DNA of 16,317 bases from Methanosarcinales archaeon (GTDB lineage Archaea > Halobacteriota > Methanosarcinia > Methanosarcinales > Methanocomedenaceae), in assembly GCA_030638625.1 (NCBI GenBank), contig DAOWEE010000377.1, positions 1 through 16,317 of the forward strand. Direction: 5' to 3'. This document shows positions 5,574-12,704 of this stretch, piece after piece. A program made the position numbers and the translations under genes. Below the pieces are notes generated by a model, which was not told where the DNA came from, made no database searches, and saw nothing but the letters and a program-made list of their open reading frames with translations. Position 1 is the first letter of the stretch, and the number at the start of each line of letters is the position of its first letter.

Positions 5574-6125
5574 TTAGAGCAACGACATATTCTCAAGTTG
5601 TTCCCTCACAATCTCAACTCCCCGCTGGCAATCCGCAGGTGATTTACCTCCGGTTACTACCAGTTTGCCTGAACTGAAGATAAGCACAACTATCTTGGGG
5701 GATTTGATACGGTAAACAAGTCCCGGGAACTGCTCAGGTTCATATTCGATATTTTCGAACCCCAGGCCAATTGCGATAGCATTTAGATTCAGGTTAGTAC
5801 CCAGGTCTGCTGAAGCAACAATGTTCTGTATGGTTATATCGGGGTCTTTATAAACGTCCACGCCAAGGGATTCTATCTCTTTGGCAACATTGTTTATGAC
5901 AGTTGCCACATCTTCTACATTCTTCGCCCCTGTACAGACCACTTTACCTGAAGTAAATATTAAAAAGGCCGCTTTTGGATTAGTTACCCGGTATACCATG
6001 CCAGGAAATTTGGCTTTATTGTATTCCGCACCTTCAAGCTCTGATTCAATGCTCACTAAATCAAAACTTTCAGCTAATTTAGTTGAAGCAACTACATTTT
6101 GTATCTTAATTTCCGATTCTGGCAT
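5574..6125 (-). CDS. tbp: TATA-box-binding protein
   Basis: General transcription factor that binds box A and, with TFB, recruits RNA polymerase. The 183-aa product is the classic two-repeat saddle. Repeat 1 (about 5-92) carries IKIQNVVAST, FPGMVYR and SGKVVCTGAK. Repeat 2 (about 96-183) carries ITIQNIVASADLG, FPGLVYR and SGKLVVTGGK. Length is typical, and the acidic C-terminal tail of some archaeal TBPs is absent. The ATG at 6125 has GGTGA five bases upstream. A TATA-like GGTTTATATGTAA (minus strand, 6174-6186) about 55 bases upstream suggests a leader near 29 bases. Divergent from the nitroreductase and followed by the CxxC gene across a T9 run. Some Methanosarcinales carry several tbp paralogues; whether this is the only copy cannot be told from here. 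Confidence 0.97.
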   Translation of the reverse strand: MPESEIKIQNVVASTKLAESFDLVSIESELEGAEYNKAKFPGMVYRVTNPKAAFLIFTSGKVVCTGAKNVEDVATVINNVAKEIESLGVDVYKDPDITIQNIVASADLGTNLNLNAIAIGLGFENIEYEPEQFPGLVYRIKSPKIVVLIFSSGKLVVTGGKSPADCQRGVEIVREQLENMSLL

Positions 6126-6173
6126 TTTTTCACCGATATGTTATCTCAATATATTCTATTGTGATTTAGAATA

Positions 6174-6186
6174 TTACATATAAACC
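6174..6186 (-). promoter_or_regulatory. TATA box for tbp
   Basis: The minus strand reads GGTTTATATGTAA, a good box-A match. It places the start near 6154, about 29 bases before the tbp ATG, leaving room for the GGTGA ribosome-binding site. The same intergenic region holds the divergent nitroreductase promoter. Confidence 0.5.
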
Positions 6187-6267
6187 GTGGCATTAACGAT
6201 AAAACCTACGGAGAGTAAATTCATATTTTTTCACTGGATATTATATACAATATATCACTTCGCTAAT

Positions 6268-6276
6268 GCTATATAC
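6268..6276 (+). promoter_or_regulatory. TATA box giving a probably leaderless nitroreductase transcript
   Basis: GCTATATAC is centred about 25 bases before ATG 6297, and no ribosome-binding site precedes that ATG. Both points fit a leaderless mRNA starting at or next to the A of the start codon. A second TATA-like stretch (ATTATATACAATATAT, about 6239-6254) could serve an upstream start. Confidence 0.5.
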
Positions 6277-6296
6277 TCATCCAACAACTGATTGCT

Positions 6297-6818
6297 ATGA
6301 CAGAATGTATGGATACCATTTACAAGCGCCGTAGCGTGCGTAAATTCACTTCAGACCCTGTGGAACGCCAGATAGTGGAGAAACTTATACAGGATGCCCA
6401 GATGGCACCGTCTGCAGGCAATCTCCAGGCAAGGGACTTTATTGTAGTGACGAACATGGCTGTCAGAAAAAAACTGAAGGAAGCTGCACTTGACCAGAAA
6501 TTTATTGTCCAGGCACCTGTAGTCATTGTCTTTTGTGCCAACACGCCCCGCTCCAGTCGCATCTACAGCGGCCGGGGTGAACTGTATTCAATTCAGGATG
6601 CCAGCATAAGTGTAATGGTAATGATGCTGGCCGCTCATGATATGGGTCTGGCCACCTGCTGGGTGGGTGCATTCAATGAAACAGATGTGGCAGAGATACT
6701 CATGATCCCTCATAACATCAGGCCCATATGCATGCTCGCCCTGGGCTACTCGGCAGATACTCCAAAAGCGTCCAACCGTATAGACTCCTCAAAACTGACA
6801 CACTGGGAATCCTGGTAA
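6297..6818 (+). CDS. Nitroreductase-family FMN-dependent oxidoreductase
   Basis: A 173-aa flavoprotein of the nitroreductase superfamily, normally a homodimer that uses FMN and NAD(P)H. Visible marks are the N-terminal YKRRSVRKF (FMN phosphate contacts), APSAGNLQARDF (about 37-48), the HDMGLATCWVG segment (about 115-125, typical 'GLG-CW' of the family) and the C-terminal LGYSADTP. The substrate cannot be predicted; archaeal members range from quinone or nitro reductases to cofactor-related enzymes. The start at ATG 6297 fits the leaderless promoter; MDTIYKRRS at 6309 is the alternative. The gene ends seven bases before the stop of the convergent CDP-alcohol phosphatidyltransferase gene, so their 3' ends almost touch and any 3' leaders would overlap as antisense RNA. 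Confidence 0.93.
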   Translation: MTECMDTIYKRRSVRKFTSDPVERQIVEKLIQDAQMAPSAGNLQARDFIVVTNMAVRKKLKEAALDQKFIVQAPVVIVFCANTPRSSRIYSGRGELYSIQDASISVMVMMLAAHDMGLATCWVGAFNETDVAEILMIPHNIRPICMLALGYSADTPKASNRIDSSKLTHWESW

Positions 6819-6825
6819 AAATCAA

Positions 6826-7446
6826 CTATTTATTACCTTCTATCTCGCCCCACGTGTGCAGGAAACGCTGTACAGCCGTGAAGTGGGATGTCACTGCAAT
6901 TACTACAATAATCCAGCCCAGCAATTGCATGGAATAGATTTGTGCAGGGTAAATGATGTTCGCAGCACTTACCATTATTATCAGTGCCAACCGATCTGCC
7001 CGCCCCATGATGCCGCCGTAGTGCCGTGTGCCACCCACTGCCTGGGCCTGGGTGCCCATATAACTGGTGATAAGCACTCCTGTAATGGCCGCTACTCCTA
7101 TCATCCAATGGGTGTAGCCTGCAAAGAAAATTCCGCAAATAATAAAGGTGTCTGCATACCGGTCTATGACATGGTCAAGGAAATCACCCCTGTCGGACTG
7201 CATGTCGTACATCCGTGCCATGACCCCATCCACGGCATCAGTGAAAGAGTTCAGTATCACAAATACCAGTGCTGCAATCAGGTACATCCTGCTGTCATAG
7301 GAATAATAATACGATACCCCGGCCAGAACCGCGAAGACAAAGGATAACACCGACACCCTGTTTGGTGTAAGCCCCATGCGTACAAGAGCAGAAGCACAGG
7401 GTTCCAGTATAAAACTCACATATGGTCTGTAATTATTCAACGTCAC
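6826..7446 (-). CDS. CDP-alcohol phosphatidyltransferase, probably archaetidylinositol phosphate synthase
   Basis: Integral membrane enzyme that condenses a CDP-activated lipid with an alcohol head group. The 206-aa protein carries the full family motif D70-x2-D73-G74-x2-A77-R78-x8-G88-x3-D91-x3-D95, whose aspartates bind the catalytic metal. About six hydrophobic helices surround it (for example VLSFVFAVLAGVSYYY and LGWIIVVIAVTSHF). The YGGIMGRADRL segment near 145-155 resembles archaeal inositol-1-phosphate transferases, so archaetidylinositol phosphate synthase is favoured over serine or glycerol transferases; the head group is inferred. It starts at GTG 7446 within a GTGA overlap with the adenylate kinase stop, making it the last gene of a translationally coupled operon. 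Confidence 0.88.
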   Translation of the reverse strand: MTLNNYRPYVSFILEPCASALVRMGLTPNRVSVLSFVFAVLAGVSYYYSYDSRMYLIAALVFVILNSFTDAVDGVMARMYDMQSDRGDFLDHVIDRYADTFIICGIFFAGYTHWMIGVAAITGVLITSYMGTQAQAVGGTRHYGGIMGRADRLALIIMVSAANIIYPAQIYSMQLLGWIIVVIAVTSHFTAVQRFLHTWGEIEGNK

Positions 7447-7991
7447 CCGAACACCTCCTCGCTCCAGTCAAAACGCCCGGGCAGGTATCCACCTAAATCA
7501 TCAAGTTCACCAGACTCAAGCCGCTGTATCATGGAGCAAATCTCCCTGGCGGCATCTTTAGATGTGGTCGTGGTAGTCTCCGCCTCATACACCTTTTCAT
7601 GCCATTCCACTGCTTCCACAAGTATCACGTCCAATGCTTCTGCTTCCATGTTCTCTTGCACTTTTTTGGGTTGATATCCCCTGTTCTCAAGTCTCTGTGC
7701 CAGTACGCCGGGCCGGGTGCGCAGTACAATGACTGCATCAATGCCTGTTAGAAGGTGGGATAGGTGCCCCTCGATAATGACTGTTGCGGTCATATCCTTT
7801 ACCAGTTCATCCACCCGGGCCTGAAGAGCATCCATGTCTGCCACCAGGGAGCCGCGCTGTTCATCTTCACCAGTATGCAGGCCGTCTTCTTTAATCAATG
7901 CATTGAGGTCGATTATCCGGTACTGCTGCCTTAGTAGAGCACAAACAGACGTCTTCCCTGTGCCAGGTGTGCCAGTCAGTGCAATTATCAT
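7443..7991 (-). CDS. AK6/Fap7-type adenylate kinase, ribosome-assembly related
   Basis: The 182-aa product belongs to the broad-specificity NMP kinase/ATPase group that includes yeast Fap7 and human hCINAP (AK6). In eukaryotes and archaea these act in late small-subunit assembly with ribosomal protein uS11. Visible are Walker A GTPGTGKTS (7-15), the IIDLNALIKEDGL NMP-binding part, TVIIEGHLSHLL, and the family lid/second motif RTRPGVLAQRLENRGY followed by KKVQENMEAEALDVILVEA. Length matches archaeal Fap7 proteins. The start codon overlaps the hisC stop by four bases (ATGA), and its own stop overlaps the next start (GTGA), so it is tightly coupled in the argD-hisC operon. An ordinary adenylate kinase is less likely because the sequence lacks the usual bacterial-type lid. 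Confidence 0.9.
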   Translation of the reverse strand: MIIALTGTPGTGKTSVCALLRQQYRIIDLNALIKEDGLHTGEDEQRGSLVADMDALQARVDELVKDMTATVIIEGHLSHLLTGIDAVIVLRTRPGVLAQRLENRGYQPKKVQENMEAEALDVILVEAVEWHEKVYEAETTTTTSKDAAREICSMIQRLESGELDDLGGYLPGRFDWSEEVFG

Positions 7992-9085
7992 GAGTCTAAT
8001 ATGGTGTGTAGTGTATCCACCACCCGCCTATTCTGGTCCGGGGTACCCACGGTTATCCGTATCAGCCCATCGCCGGCATCCCGAAATGAGGTGCAGTCCC
8101 GCACGATAATCCCACTCTTCAACAGCGTTTCTGCCACATCCCTGCTTTTCTTTGGTGATACATCTATGAGAATAAAGTTCGCCTGGGACGGATATACCCT
8201 GCAATGGTTAGAAAGCTGCTCAGTAAGGAACTTCCTGCCCACATCCACATTTTCAATGGTCTTCTTCCTGTAATCAGTATCTTCAAGGGCGGCCAGTCCG
8301 GCTGCCACTGCGATTCTGCTAATTGCAAAGGGGGTGGTGGCTTTCATGTATTCCCTGAAAATCCAGTTAGGTACAACTGCATATCCGATCCTCAGTCCTG
8401 CCAGGCCCATGGCCTTGGACATGGTCCGGCCCACCACAAGATTGTCATATTCTGATATCAGGCCGACCAGGCTATTCGAAGAAAAATCCACATAAGCCTC
8501 ATCCAAAAACACGATGGCATCTGTTGACTCCACCACGGCCCTGACATCGTCCTCAGGAATTGTATTGCCTGACGGGTTGTTAGGTGAGCACAGGTATATG
8601 AGGCGGGTGGTATCGTCAAGAGAAGATATCACTGCTTGAATGTCCACACTGTAGTCACCTTGCCGCTTAACAAATACGGGTGTGCCGCCCGCTGCCCTCA
8701 ATGCAATTTCAAAGTAGGAAAATGTGGGAGTGGGTATGATGGCACTGGTGCCGGGGTGGACGAACAGCCTCATCAGGGTATCGACCACGCCATCCATGCC
8801 GGCTCCCATGACCACCATGTCTTCTGGATAGCCCACGTATGCTGCCAGTGCCCTGCGCAGTTCTCCAGCGTCCACAGAAGGATACACACTGATGCTGTCT
8901 GCCATTGTGCGAACGGCTTCAACCGCCATGGTGGATGGGCCAAGTGGATTCTCATTTGAACCAAGTTTGATTATATCCCCAGGCTCAATGCCGTAACCTG
9001 CGACAATATCCTCTGTGGACTTTCCTGGTACGTATTCTGCTATGCCTTTAATAGATTCCTTGAGCAGGTCTTTCGAGTTGGTCAT
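7988..9085 (-). CDS. hisC: Histidinol-phosphate aminotransferase
   Basis: PLP-dependent class I/II aminotransferase that converts imidazole-acetol phosphate to histidinol phosphate with glutamate as amino donor, in histidine synthesis. The 365-aa protein has the HisC hallmarks: LGSNENPLGPS near residue 41, AGMDGVVDTLMRLF, LCSPNNPSGNTIP, DEAYVDFS, and GRTMSKAMGLAGLRIGYAV, which contains the PLP-binding lysine. The C-terminal RITVGTPDQNRR contains the substrate-carboxylate arginine. The ATG overlaps the argD stop by four bases and has AAGGAAG just upstream. No other his genes are nearby, as is common in archaea, where histidine genes are scattered. Related aminotransferases can accept aromatic or other keto acids, so specificity rests on family resemblance. 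Confidence 0.94.
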   Translation of the reverse strand: MTNSKDLLKESIKGIAEYVPGKSTEDIVAGYGIEPGDIIKLGSNENPLGPSTMAVEAVRTMADSISVYPSVDAGELRRALAAYVGYPEDMVVMGAGMDGVVDTLMRLFVHPGTSAIIPTPTFSYFEIALRAAGGTPVFVKRQGDYSVDIQAVISSLDDTTRLIYLCSPNNPSGNTIPEDDVRAVVESTDAIVFLDEAYVDFSSNSLVGLISEYDNLVVGRTMSKAMGLAGLRIGYAVVPNWIFREYMKATTPFAISRIAVAAGLAALEDTDYRKKTIENVDVGRKFLTEQLSNHCRVYPSQANFILIDVSPKKSRDVAETLLKSGIIVRDCTSFRDAGDGLIRITVGTPDQNRRVVDTLHTILDS

Positions 9086-10257
9086 TCTACTTCCTTTATA
9101 CCCTGTGCTACCACTGCTATTACGCTATCTATCTGCCCTTCAGTAATGGTAAGAGGCGGCACGAACCTGAGCACGGAATCTGATGTGCAGTTCAGCAACA
9201 CCCCGTGCTCCCTTGCATAATCCACTACCGGGCCACATTTCACGTTCAACTCAATGCCCACCATAAGCCCTTTGCCCCGGATTTCAGTAACCCTATCAAG
9301 TTCAAGGGCTTTCAATCCCTGCATCAGGTAATCACCCATCCGTGCCGAGCGTTCGACCAGTTTCTCATCTTCCATTACCTTTAATGATGCCAGTGCCGCA
9401 GCACATACCAGTGGACTGCCGCCAAATGTGGCAGCATGGTCACCTTTTTGCATTCTGGCGGCCGTGTCTTCCTTTGCAAGCAGGGCACCCATGGGCAGAC
9501 CGCCAGCCAGTGCCTTGGCCAGAGTCATGATGTCAGGTTCCACGCCTGAATGCTCCCTGGCAAACCACTTTCCAGTCCTGCCAAATCCGGTCTGTACTTC
9601 GTCAAATATCAACAGTGCGCCCGCATCATCACAGATATCCCTGACTGAGCGCAGGTATTCATCAGAAGGCACCCGCACACCACCCTCTCCCTGGATGGGC
9701 TCAAGTATGACTGCGGCAGTATCCTGGTTCACACTGCCCTTTAGTGTTTCCACATCGTTATAGGGTACGAAATCCACCTTCTGCAGGAGTGGCTGGAATG
9801 GTTCACGGTACTGTGACTTATGGGTTACGCTTAGCGCACCCATGGTACGTCCATGAAAACTATGTTCAGCCGCTACAAAATCGGTACGGCCACTGGCCCT
9901 GCGTGCCAGCTTCATTGCACCTTCCACAGCTTCAGTCCCGGAATTGCAAAAGAATATCTGGTCCATGCCTGTCCTGGGCACAAGTTGTTCTGCCAGTTCA
10001 GCCTGCTGCCGTGTGTAATACAGATTTGAAACGTGTATGAGTTCAGCAGCCTGCCGGCTTACGGCTTCAACCACTGCAGGATGGCAGTGTCCTATATTGT
10101 TGACTGCTATACCTGCCACACAATCTATGTATTCCTTACCATCTACATCCCATACTACTGCACCCGCACCGCGCGAGAGTGCAATGGGCTGGCGAGTATA
10201 GTTCTGGAATACGTACTTCTGGTCCCTGTTAACGATATTCTGATATATGTCTGTCAT
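9082..10257 (-). CDS. argD: Acetylornithine aminotransferase
   Basis: Class III PLP aminotransferase that interconverts N-acetylglutamate semialdehyde and N2-acetylornithine in arginine synthesis. In many prokaryotes it also serves the succinyldiaminopimelate step of lysine synthesis. The 391-aa product is of family length and shows CVAGIAVNNIGHCHP, FFCNSGTEAVEGAMKLAR, HSFHGRTMGALSVT, LEPIQGEGGV, the cofactor Asp in FDEVQTGFGRTG, and TLAKALAGGLPMGA with the PLP lysine. The C-terminal LRFVPPLTIT is also typical. The start at ATG 10257 has AGGAAG about eight bases upstream. It leads a four-gene run with 4-base overlaps. Just upstream, repeated TAAAGTGATAA elements cover the probable promoter and may regulate it. 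Confidence 0.95.
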   Translation of the reverse strand: MTDIYQNIVNRDQKYVFQNYTRQPIALSRGAGAVVWDVDGKEYIDCVAGIAVNNIGHCHPAVVEAVSRQAAELIHVSNLYYTRQQAELAEQLVPRTGMDQIFFCNSGTEAVEGAMKLARRASGRTDFVAAEHSFHGRTMGALSVTHKSQYREPFQPLLQKVDFVPYNDVETLKGSVNQDTAAVILEPIQGEGGVRVPSDEYLRSVRDICDDAGALLIFDEVQTGFGRTGKWFAREHSGVEPDIMTLAKALAGGLPMGALLAKEDTAARMQKGDHAATFGGSPLVCAAALASLKVMEDEKLVERSARMGDYLMQGLKALELDRVTEIRGKGLMVGIELNVKCGPVVDYAREHGVLLNCTSDSVLRFVPPLTITEGQIDSVIAVVAQGIKEVE

Positions 10258-10284
10258 ATGTACTTCCTATCCTTGATGGGAGTT

Positions 10285-10325
10285 TAAAGTGATAAAATCT
10301 TTGATAACGATTCATAAAGTGATAA
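10285..10325. promoter_or_regulatory. Repeated TAAAGTGATAA elements upstream of argD
   Basis: TAAAGTGATAA occurs exactly at 10285-10295 and 10315-10325, 30 bases apart (about three helical turns), with a related TTTGATAA at 10300-10307 between. A fourth AGTGATAA lies at 10392-10399. On the minus strand the first copy overlaps the weak TATA-like TTTTATCAC about 35 bases before the argD ATG. A repressor or activator site for the argD operon is inferred from spacing and position. Confidence 0.4.
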
Positions 10326-10466
10326 CAGGGCAATGGCGACACTATATGGAAGAATGGTGGGGGGTGATGACATAAAAAAGAAGCAATGCAGAGTGATAAG
10401 TCCGCTATTATTGAGAAATAACAACACTATAGTTGAATGATGTCATACTAAAAACAGAATTATTTA

Positions 10467-10480
10467 GCTGCGAATGCAGC
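10467..10480 (-). terminator. GCTGC-GAAT-GCAGC hairpin downstream of the Roadblock gene
   Basis: A perfect five-base stem with a four-base loop lies about 33 bases after the Roadblock gene stop (minus strand). It is followed on that strand by TAAATAATTCTGTTTTT. It could mark a transcript end; the stem is short and the T-run is displaced, so the call is weak. Confidence 0.3.
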
Positions 10481-10513
10481 GTAATAACAAAATTAGGTCG
10501 ATGGTAAATGGAG

Positions 10514-10879
10514 CTACACAATTTCTTTTACTTTTTCTGCAGCTTTCTTCAATTCATTCAATATTAACCCAAGCCCACCTTCATTGCTTGCCATTACCAC
10601 TATAAGCGCATTGGGGCCCGCAGCGTAAGTTATGAGACTGTGTTCATCCGTCTCTACAATAATGGATCTCGGCACCTCTTGACTTAGCCTCTTGGTCGTG
10701 GATTCAGCAGACATGTGAAGTGTTGCGGTCAAAGCAGCAAAGGCTTCACTATCTGAATCCTGGGTAGCTTTTGAAACCATCAATAACCCGTGACGGGATA
10801 TTATTGCGGATAGCCTGATGTCGCCTACTGATTCCAGTTCAGTAAGAATGTCTTCAAGCATATCTTTTAAGGTTACCAT
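10514..10879 (-). CDS. Roadblock/LC7-domain protein
   Basis: A 121-aa single-domain protein of the Roadblock/LC7 superfamily. Members dimerise and act as regulators or scaffolds of small Ras-like GTPases (for example MglB with MglA) or of membrane complexes. The pattern fits: helix 1 (LKDMLEDILTELESV), strands RLSAIISRHGLLMVSK, a central helix (EAFAALTATLHMSAESTTKRL), strands SIIVETDEHSLITYAAGPNALIVVMAS, and a C-terminal helix (LILNELKKAAEKVKEIV). No GTPase gene is in the window. ATG 10879 follows the stop of the upstream membrane-protein gene by one base, so the two are translationally coupled and their products probably work together at the membrane. The target is unknown. Confidence 0.88.
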   Translation of the reverse strand: MVTLKDMLEDILTELESVGDIRLSAIISRHGLLMVSKATQDSDSEAFAALTATLHMSAESTTKRLSQEVPRSIIVETDEHSLITYAAGPNALIVVMASNEGGLGLILNELKKAAEKVKEIV

Positions 10880-10880
10880 A

Positions 10881-11234
10881 TCACATGCCCCCCTTTTTTG
10901 CAGGACTTAATGCAGTGTTAAGTGTTGCTATGAAATATATAACCAATGCCTGAAATAAAGTCAGAGATACTTTCATCACCAAAAACATGTCATCTCCGCG
11001 TACAGGATGGATTATATATTCTATCACTGCGGCAACAAAGAAAAATATTGACCCAATGAACATTAAATTAAATGATTTGGTTATTTTACCGTATTCAAGG
11101 AACAACCTTGAACGTATAACATCAGGGTCAGATTTTTTTAATGTAGAGGCTATCAGGAAAAATATGATTACAATGATTAAGCGGACCATAAAATCCACAG
11201 CATTAAACAAAATATACACATCAAAGTCTGCCAT
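10881..11234 (-). CDS. Small three-helix membrane protein paired with a Roadblock protein, function unknown
   Basis: A 117-aa integral membrane protein without a recognised family. Hydrophobic helices lie at about 10-30 (VRLIIVIIFFLIAS), 55-75 (FNLMFIGSIFFFVAAVIEYI) and 83-105 (MFLVMKVSLTLFQALVIYFI). A charged loop of about 24 residues (LKKSDPDVIRSRLFLEYGKITKS) follows the first helix, and a short basic C-terminus (PAKKGGM) ends the protein. ATG 11234 has AAGGAGA seven bases upstream. A TATA-like stretch near 11280-11290 would supply its promoter. It ends one base before the Roadblock ATG; a membrane anchor or receptor for that protein is the simplest inference. PAN lies 145 bases upstream on the same strand but seems to be a separate unit. 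Confidence 0.8.
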   Translation of the reverse strand: MADFDVYILFNAVDFMVRLIIVIIFFLIASTLKKSDPDVIRSRLFLEYGKITKSFNLMFIGSIFFFVAAVIEYIIHPVRGDDMFLVMKVSLTLFQALVIYFIATLNTALSPAKKGGM

Positions 11235-11379
11235 TAAATATTCTCCTTACCTGTACAACTCATGATTTTTATGGTTAAATTAAATATAATGTTTAAATTA
11301 TATATCATGGTATTTATTAATTACCAAAATACGTTTCCTCATAAAAATATTTTTAGTTATCGTGATGTATGGAAAAGTA

Positions 11380-12639
11380 CTATACGAACATGGCCTCAGA
11401 TACATCACCGGTTTTATCTTTTTGCCTTAACACCTTTGACACGGCACTTTGCAGATGCTCATATTCAATACATTCTTTATCGTCACGTATGGCAAACATA
11501 CCTGCTTCAGTGGCTATAGCCTTCAATTCAGAGCCGCTTGCCCCTTCTGTGACCTTTGCCAGTTTACCAAAATCAACATTATCTGACAAAGTCATGTTCC
11601 GGGTATGAATCATAAGAATGCTCTTCCTGGCATCTTCATTAGGCAGCATGACCTCAATGAACCTATCGAACCGCCCGGGCCGGAGCATGGCAGCATCAAG
11701 AATGTCCAGGCGGTTAGTAGCGGCCAGCAGCCTGACATCACCCCTGGGATTGAAACCATCCATCTCTGCCAGTAACTGCATCAGTGTGCGCTGCACTTCC
11801 CTATCTCCAGCCGTCGCACCGTCATAGCGTTTCGCAGCAATGGAATCAAGTTCGTCAATAAATATGATACTTGGCGAGTTTTCCTTGGCCAGTTTGAACA
11901 ATTCACGGACCATTCTGGAACCTTCTCCAATATATTTCTGGACCAGTTCAGAACCAACCACCCTGAGGAAATTAGCACTGGTATGGTGGGCTACCGCCTT
12001 GGCCAGCATGGTTTTCCCTGATCCTGGAGGGCCGTACAGCAGCACTCCGTTGGGGGGGGTAATTCCAATTTTTTCGAATGCTTCCGGTTTGGTCAGGGGT
12101 AATTCCACAGCTTCCCTGAGTTCCCGTATCTGGTCTTCCAACCCACCTATTTGCGAATAGTCCACATCAGGCGATTCAATTACTTCCACCCCCCTTACAA
12201 GGTGACTTCTTGAAGTGGGTAGAATTCCTATAACTGCCAGAGTCTGCTGGTTCATTGCTACCTGTACACCAGCCTCCAGTTCGGATTCTTTTATGAACTT
12301 GGATAACCCGACTACGAATTGCGGTCCAGTGCTACTTCGTACAATCAGTTTGCCATTCTCCAGCACATCCACTATCGTTCCAACTATCAACGGTGCGGTT
12401 TTAACCCGTTCCAGTTCACTTCGAAGCTGTCTCAACTCGCGTTCAAACTTTAATTTTTGGGATTCAGCATACCGTTTTTCTGCTTCAATCTTGTGATTCT
12501 GCTCACGTAGTAGATGATTACGTTCTTCCAGTTGATTCATCCGGTCTGTCATGTACCTTGAAAAATCATCATTTTCAAGTTCGGATGGGAATTTAATCGA
12601 AAATCCGTTTACAGGTTTGTCCTCTAAAATCTCGGCCAT
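11380..12639 (-). CDS. pan: Proteasome-activating nucleotidase (PAN)
   Basis: Hexameric AAA+ unfoldase that feeds proteins to the archaeal 20S proteasome, homologous to the 26S Rpt subunits. The 419-aa protein shows an N-terminal coiled coil (about 30-82, rich in E, K, R and L), an OB domain (about 83-150), and a AAA+ module with Walker A GPPGSGKTM near 200, Walker B IIFIDELDS, and the RPGRFDR arginine-finger region. The lid helices end at VSKVLRQKDK. The C-terminus is A-M-F-V: the gate-opening HbYX tail has Phe where Tyr is usual. ATG 12639 has a GGAG sequence about nine bases upstream. It is divergent from mbf1 across a shared TATA-like element. No proteasome subunit gene is in the window. 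Confidence 0.96.
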   Translation of the reverse strand: MAEILEDKPVNGFSIKFPSELENDDFSRYMTDRMNQLEERNHLLREQNHKIEAEKRYAESQKLKFERELRQLRSELERVKTAPLIVGTIVDVLENGKLIVRSSTGPQFVVGLSKFIKESELEAGVQVAMNQQTLAVIGILPTSRSHLVRGVEVIESPDVDYSQIGGLEDQIRELREAVELPLTKPEAFEKIGITPPNGVLLYGPPGSGKTMLAKAVAHHTSANFLRVVGSELVQKYIGEGSRMVRELFKLAKENSPSIIFIDELDSIAAKRYDGATAGDREVQRTLMQLLAEMDGFNPRGDVRLLAATNRLDILDAAMLRPGRFDRFIEVMLPNEDARKSILMIHTRNMTLSDNVDFGKLAKVTEGASGSELKAIATEAGMFAIRDDKECIEYEHLQSAVSKVLRQKDKTGDVSEAMFV

Positions 12640-12673
12640 TTAATTAATCTCCGAATATTATTTAAGTTCAAAC

Positions 12674-12682
12674 GATATATAG
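12674..12682. promoter_or_regulatory. Shared, nearly symmetrical TATA element between pan and mbf1
   Basis: GATATATAG reads CTATATATC on the other strand, so it can act as box A in both directions. A start 26 bases to the right falls at about 12704, beside the mbf1 ATG at 12705 (leaderless). A start 26 bases to the left falls near 12652, leaving a 13-base pan leader that holds its GGAG. I see no other convincing TATA box in the 65-base gap, though AATAATATT near 12655 is an alternative for pan. Confidence 0.5.
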
Positions 12683-12704
12683 CCTTTTCGAAGGAATGGT
12701 ATTA

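Noticed and set aside
10364..10420. Possible C/D-box small RNA: GTGATGA near 10365 and GTGATAA near 10391.
   Set aside because: No CUGA D or D' box is at the required positions; only TTGA near 10411. The match to box C alone is too weak.
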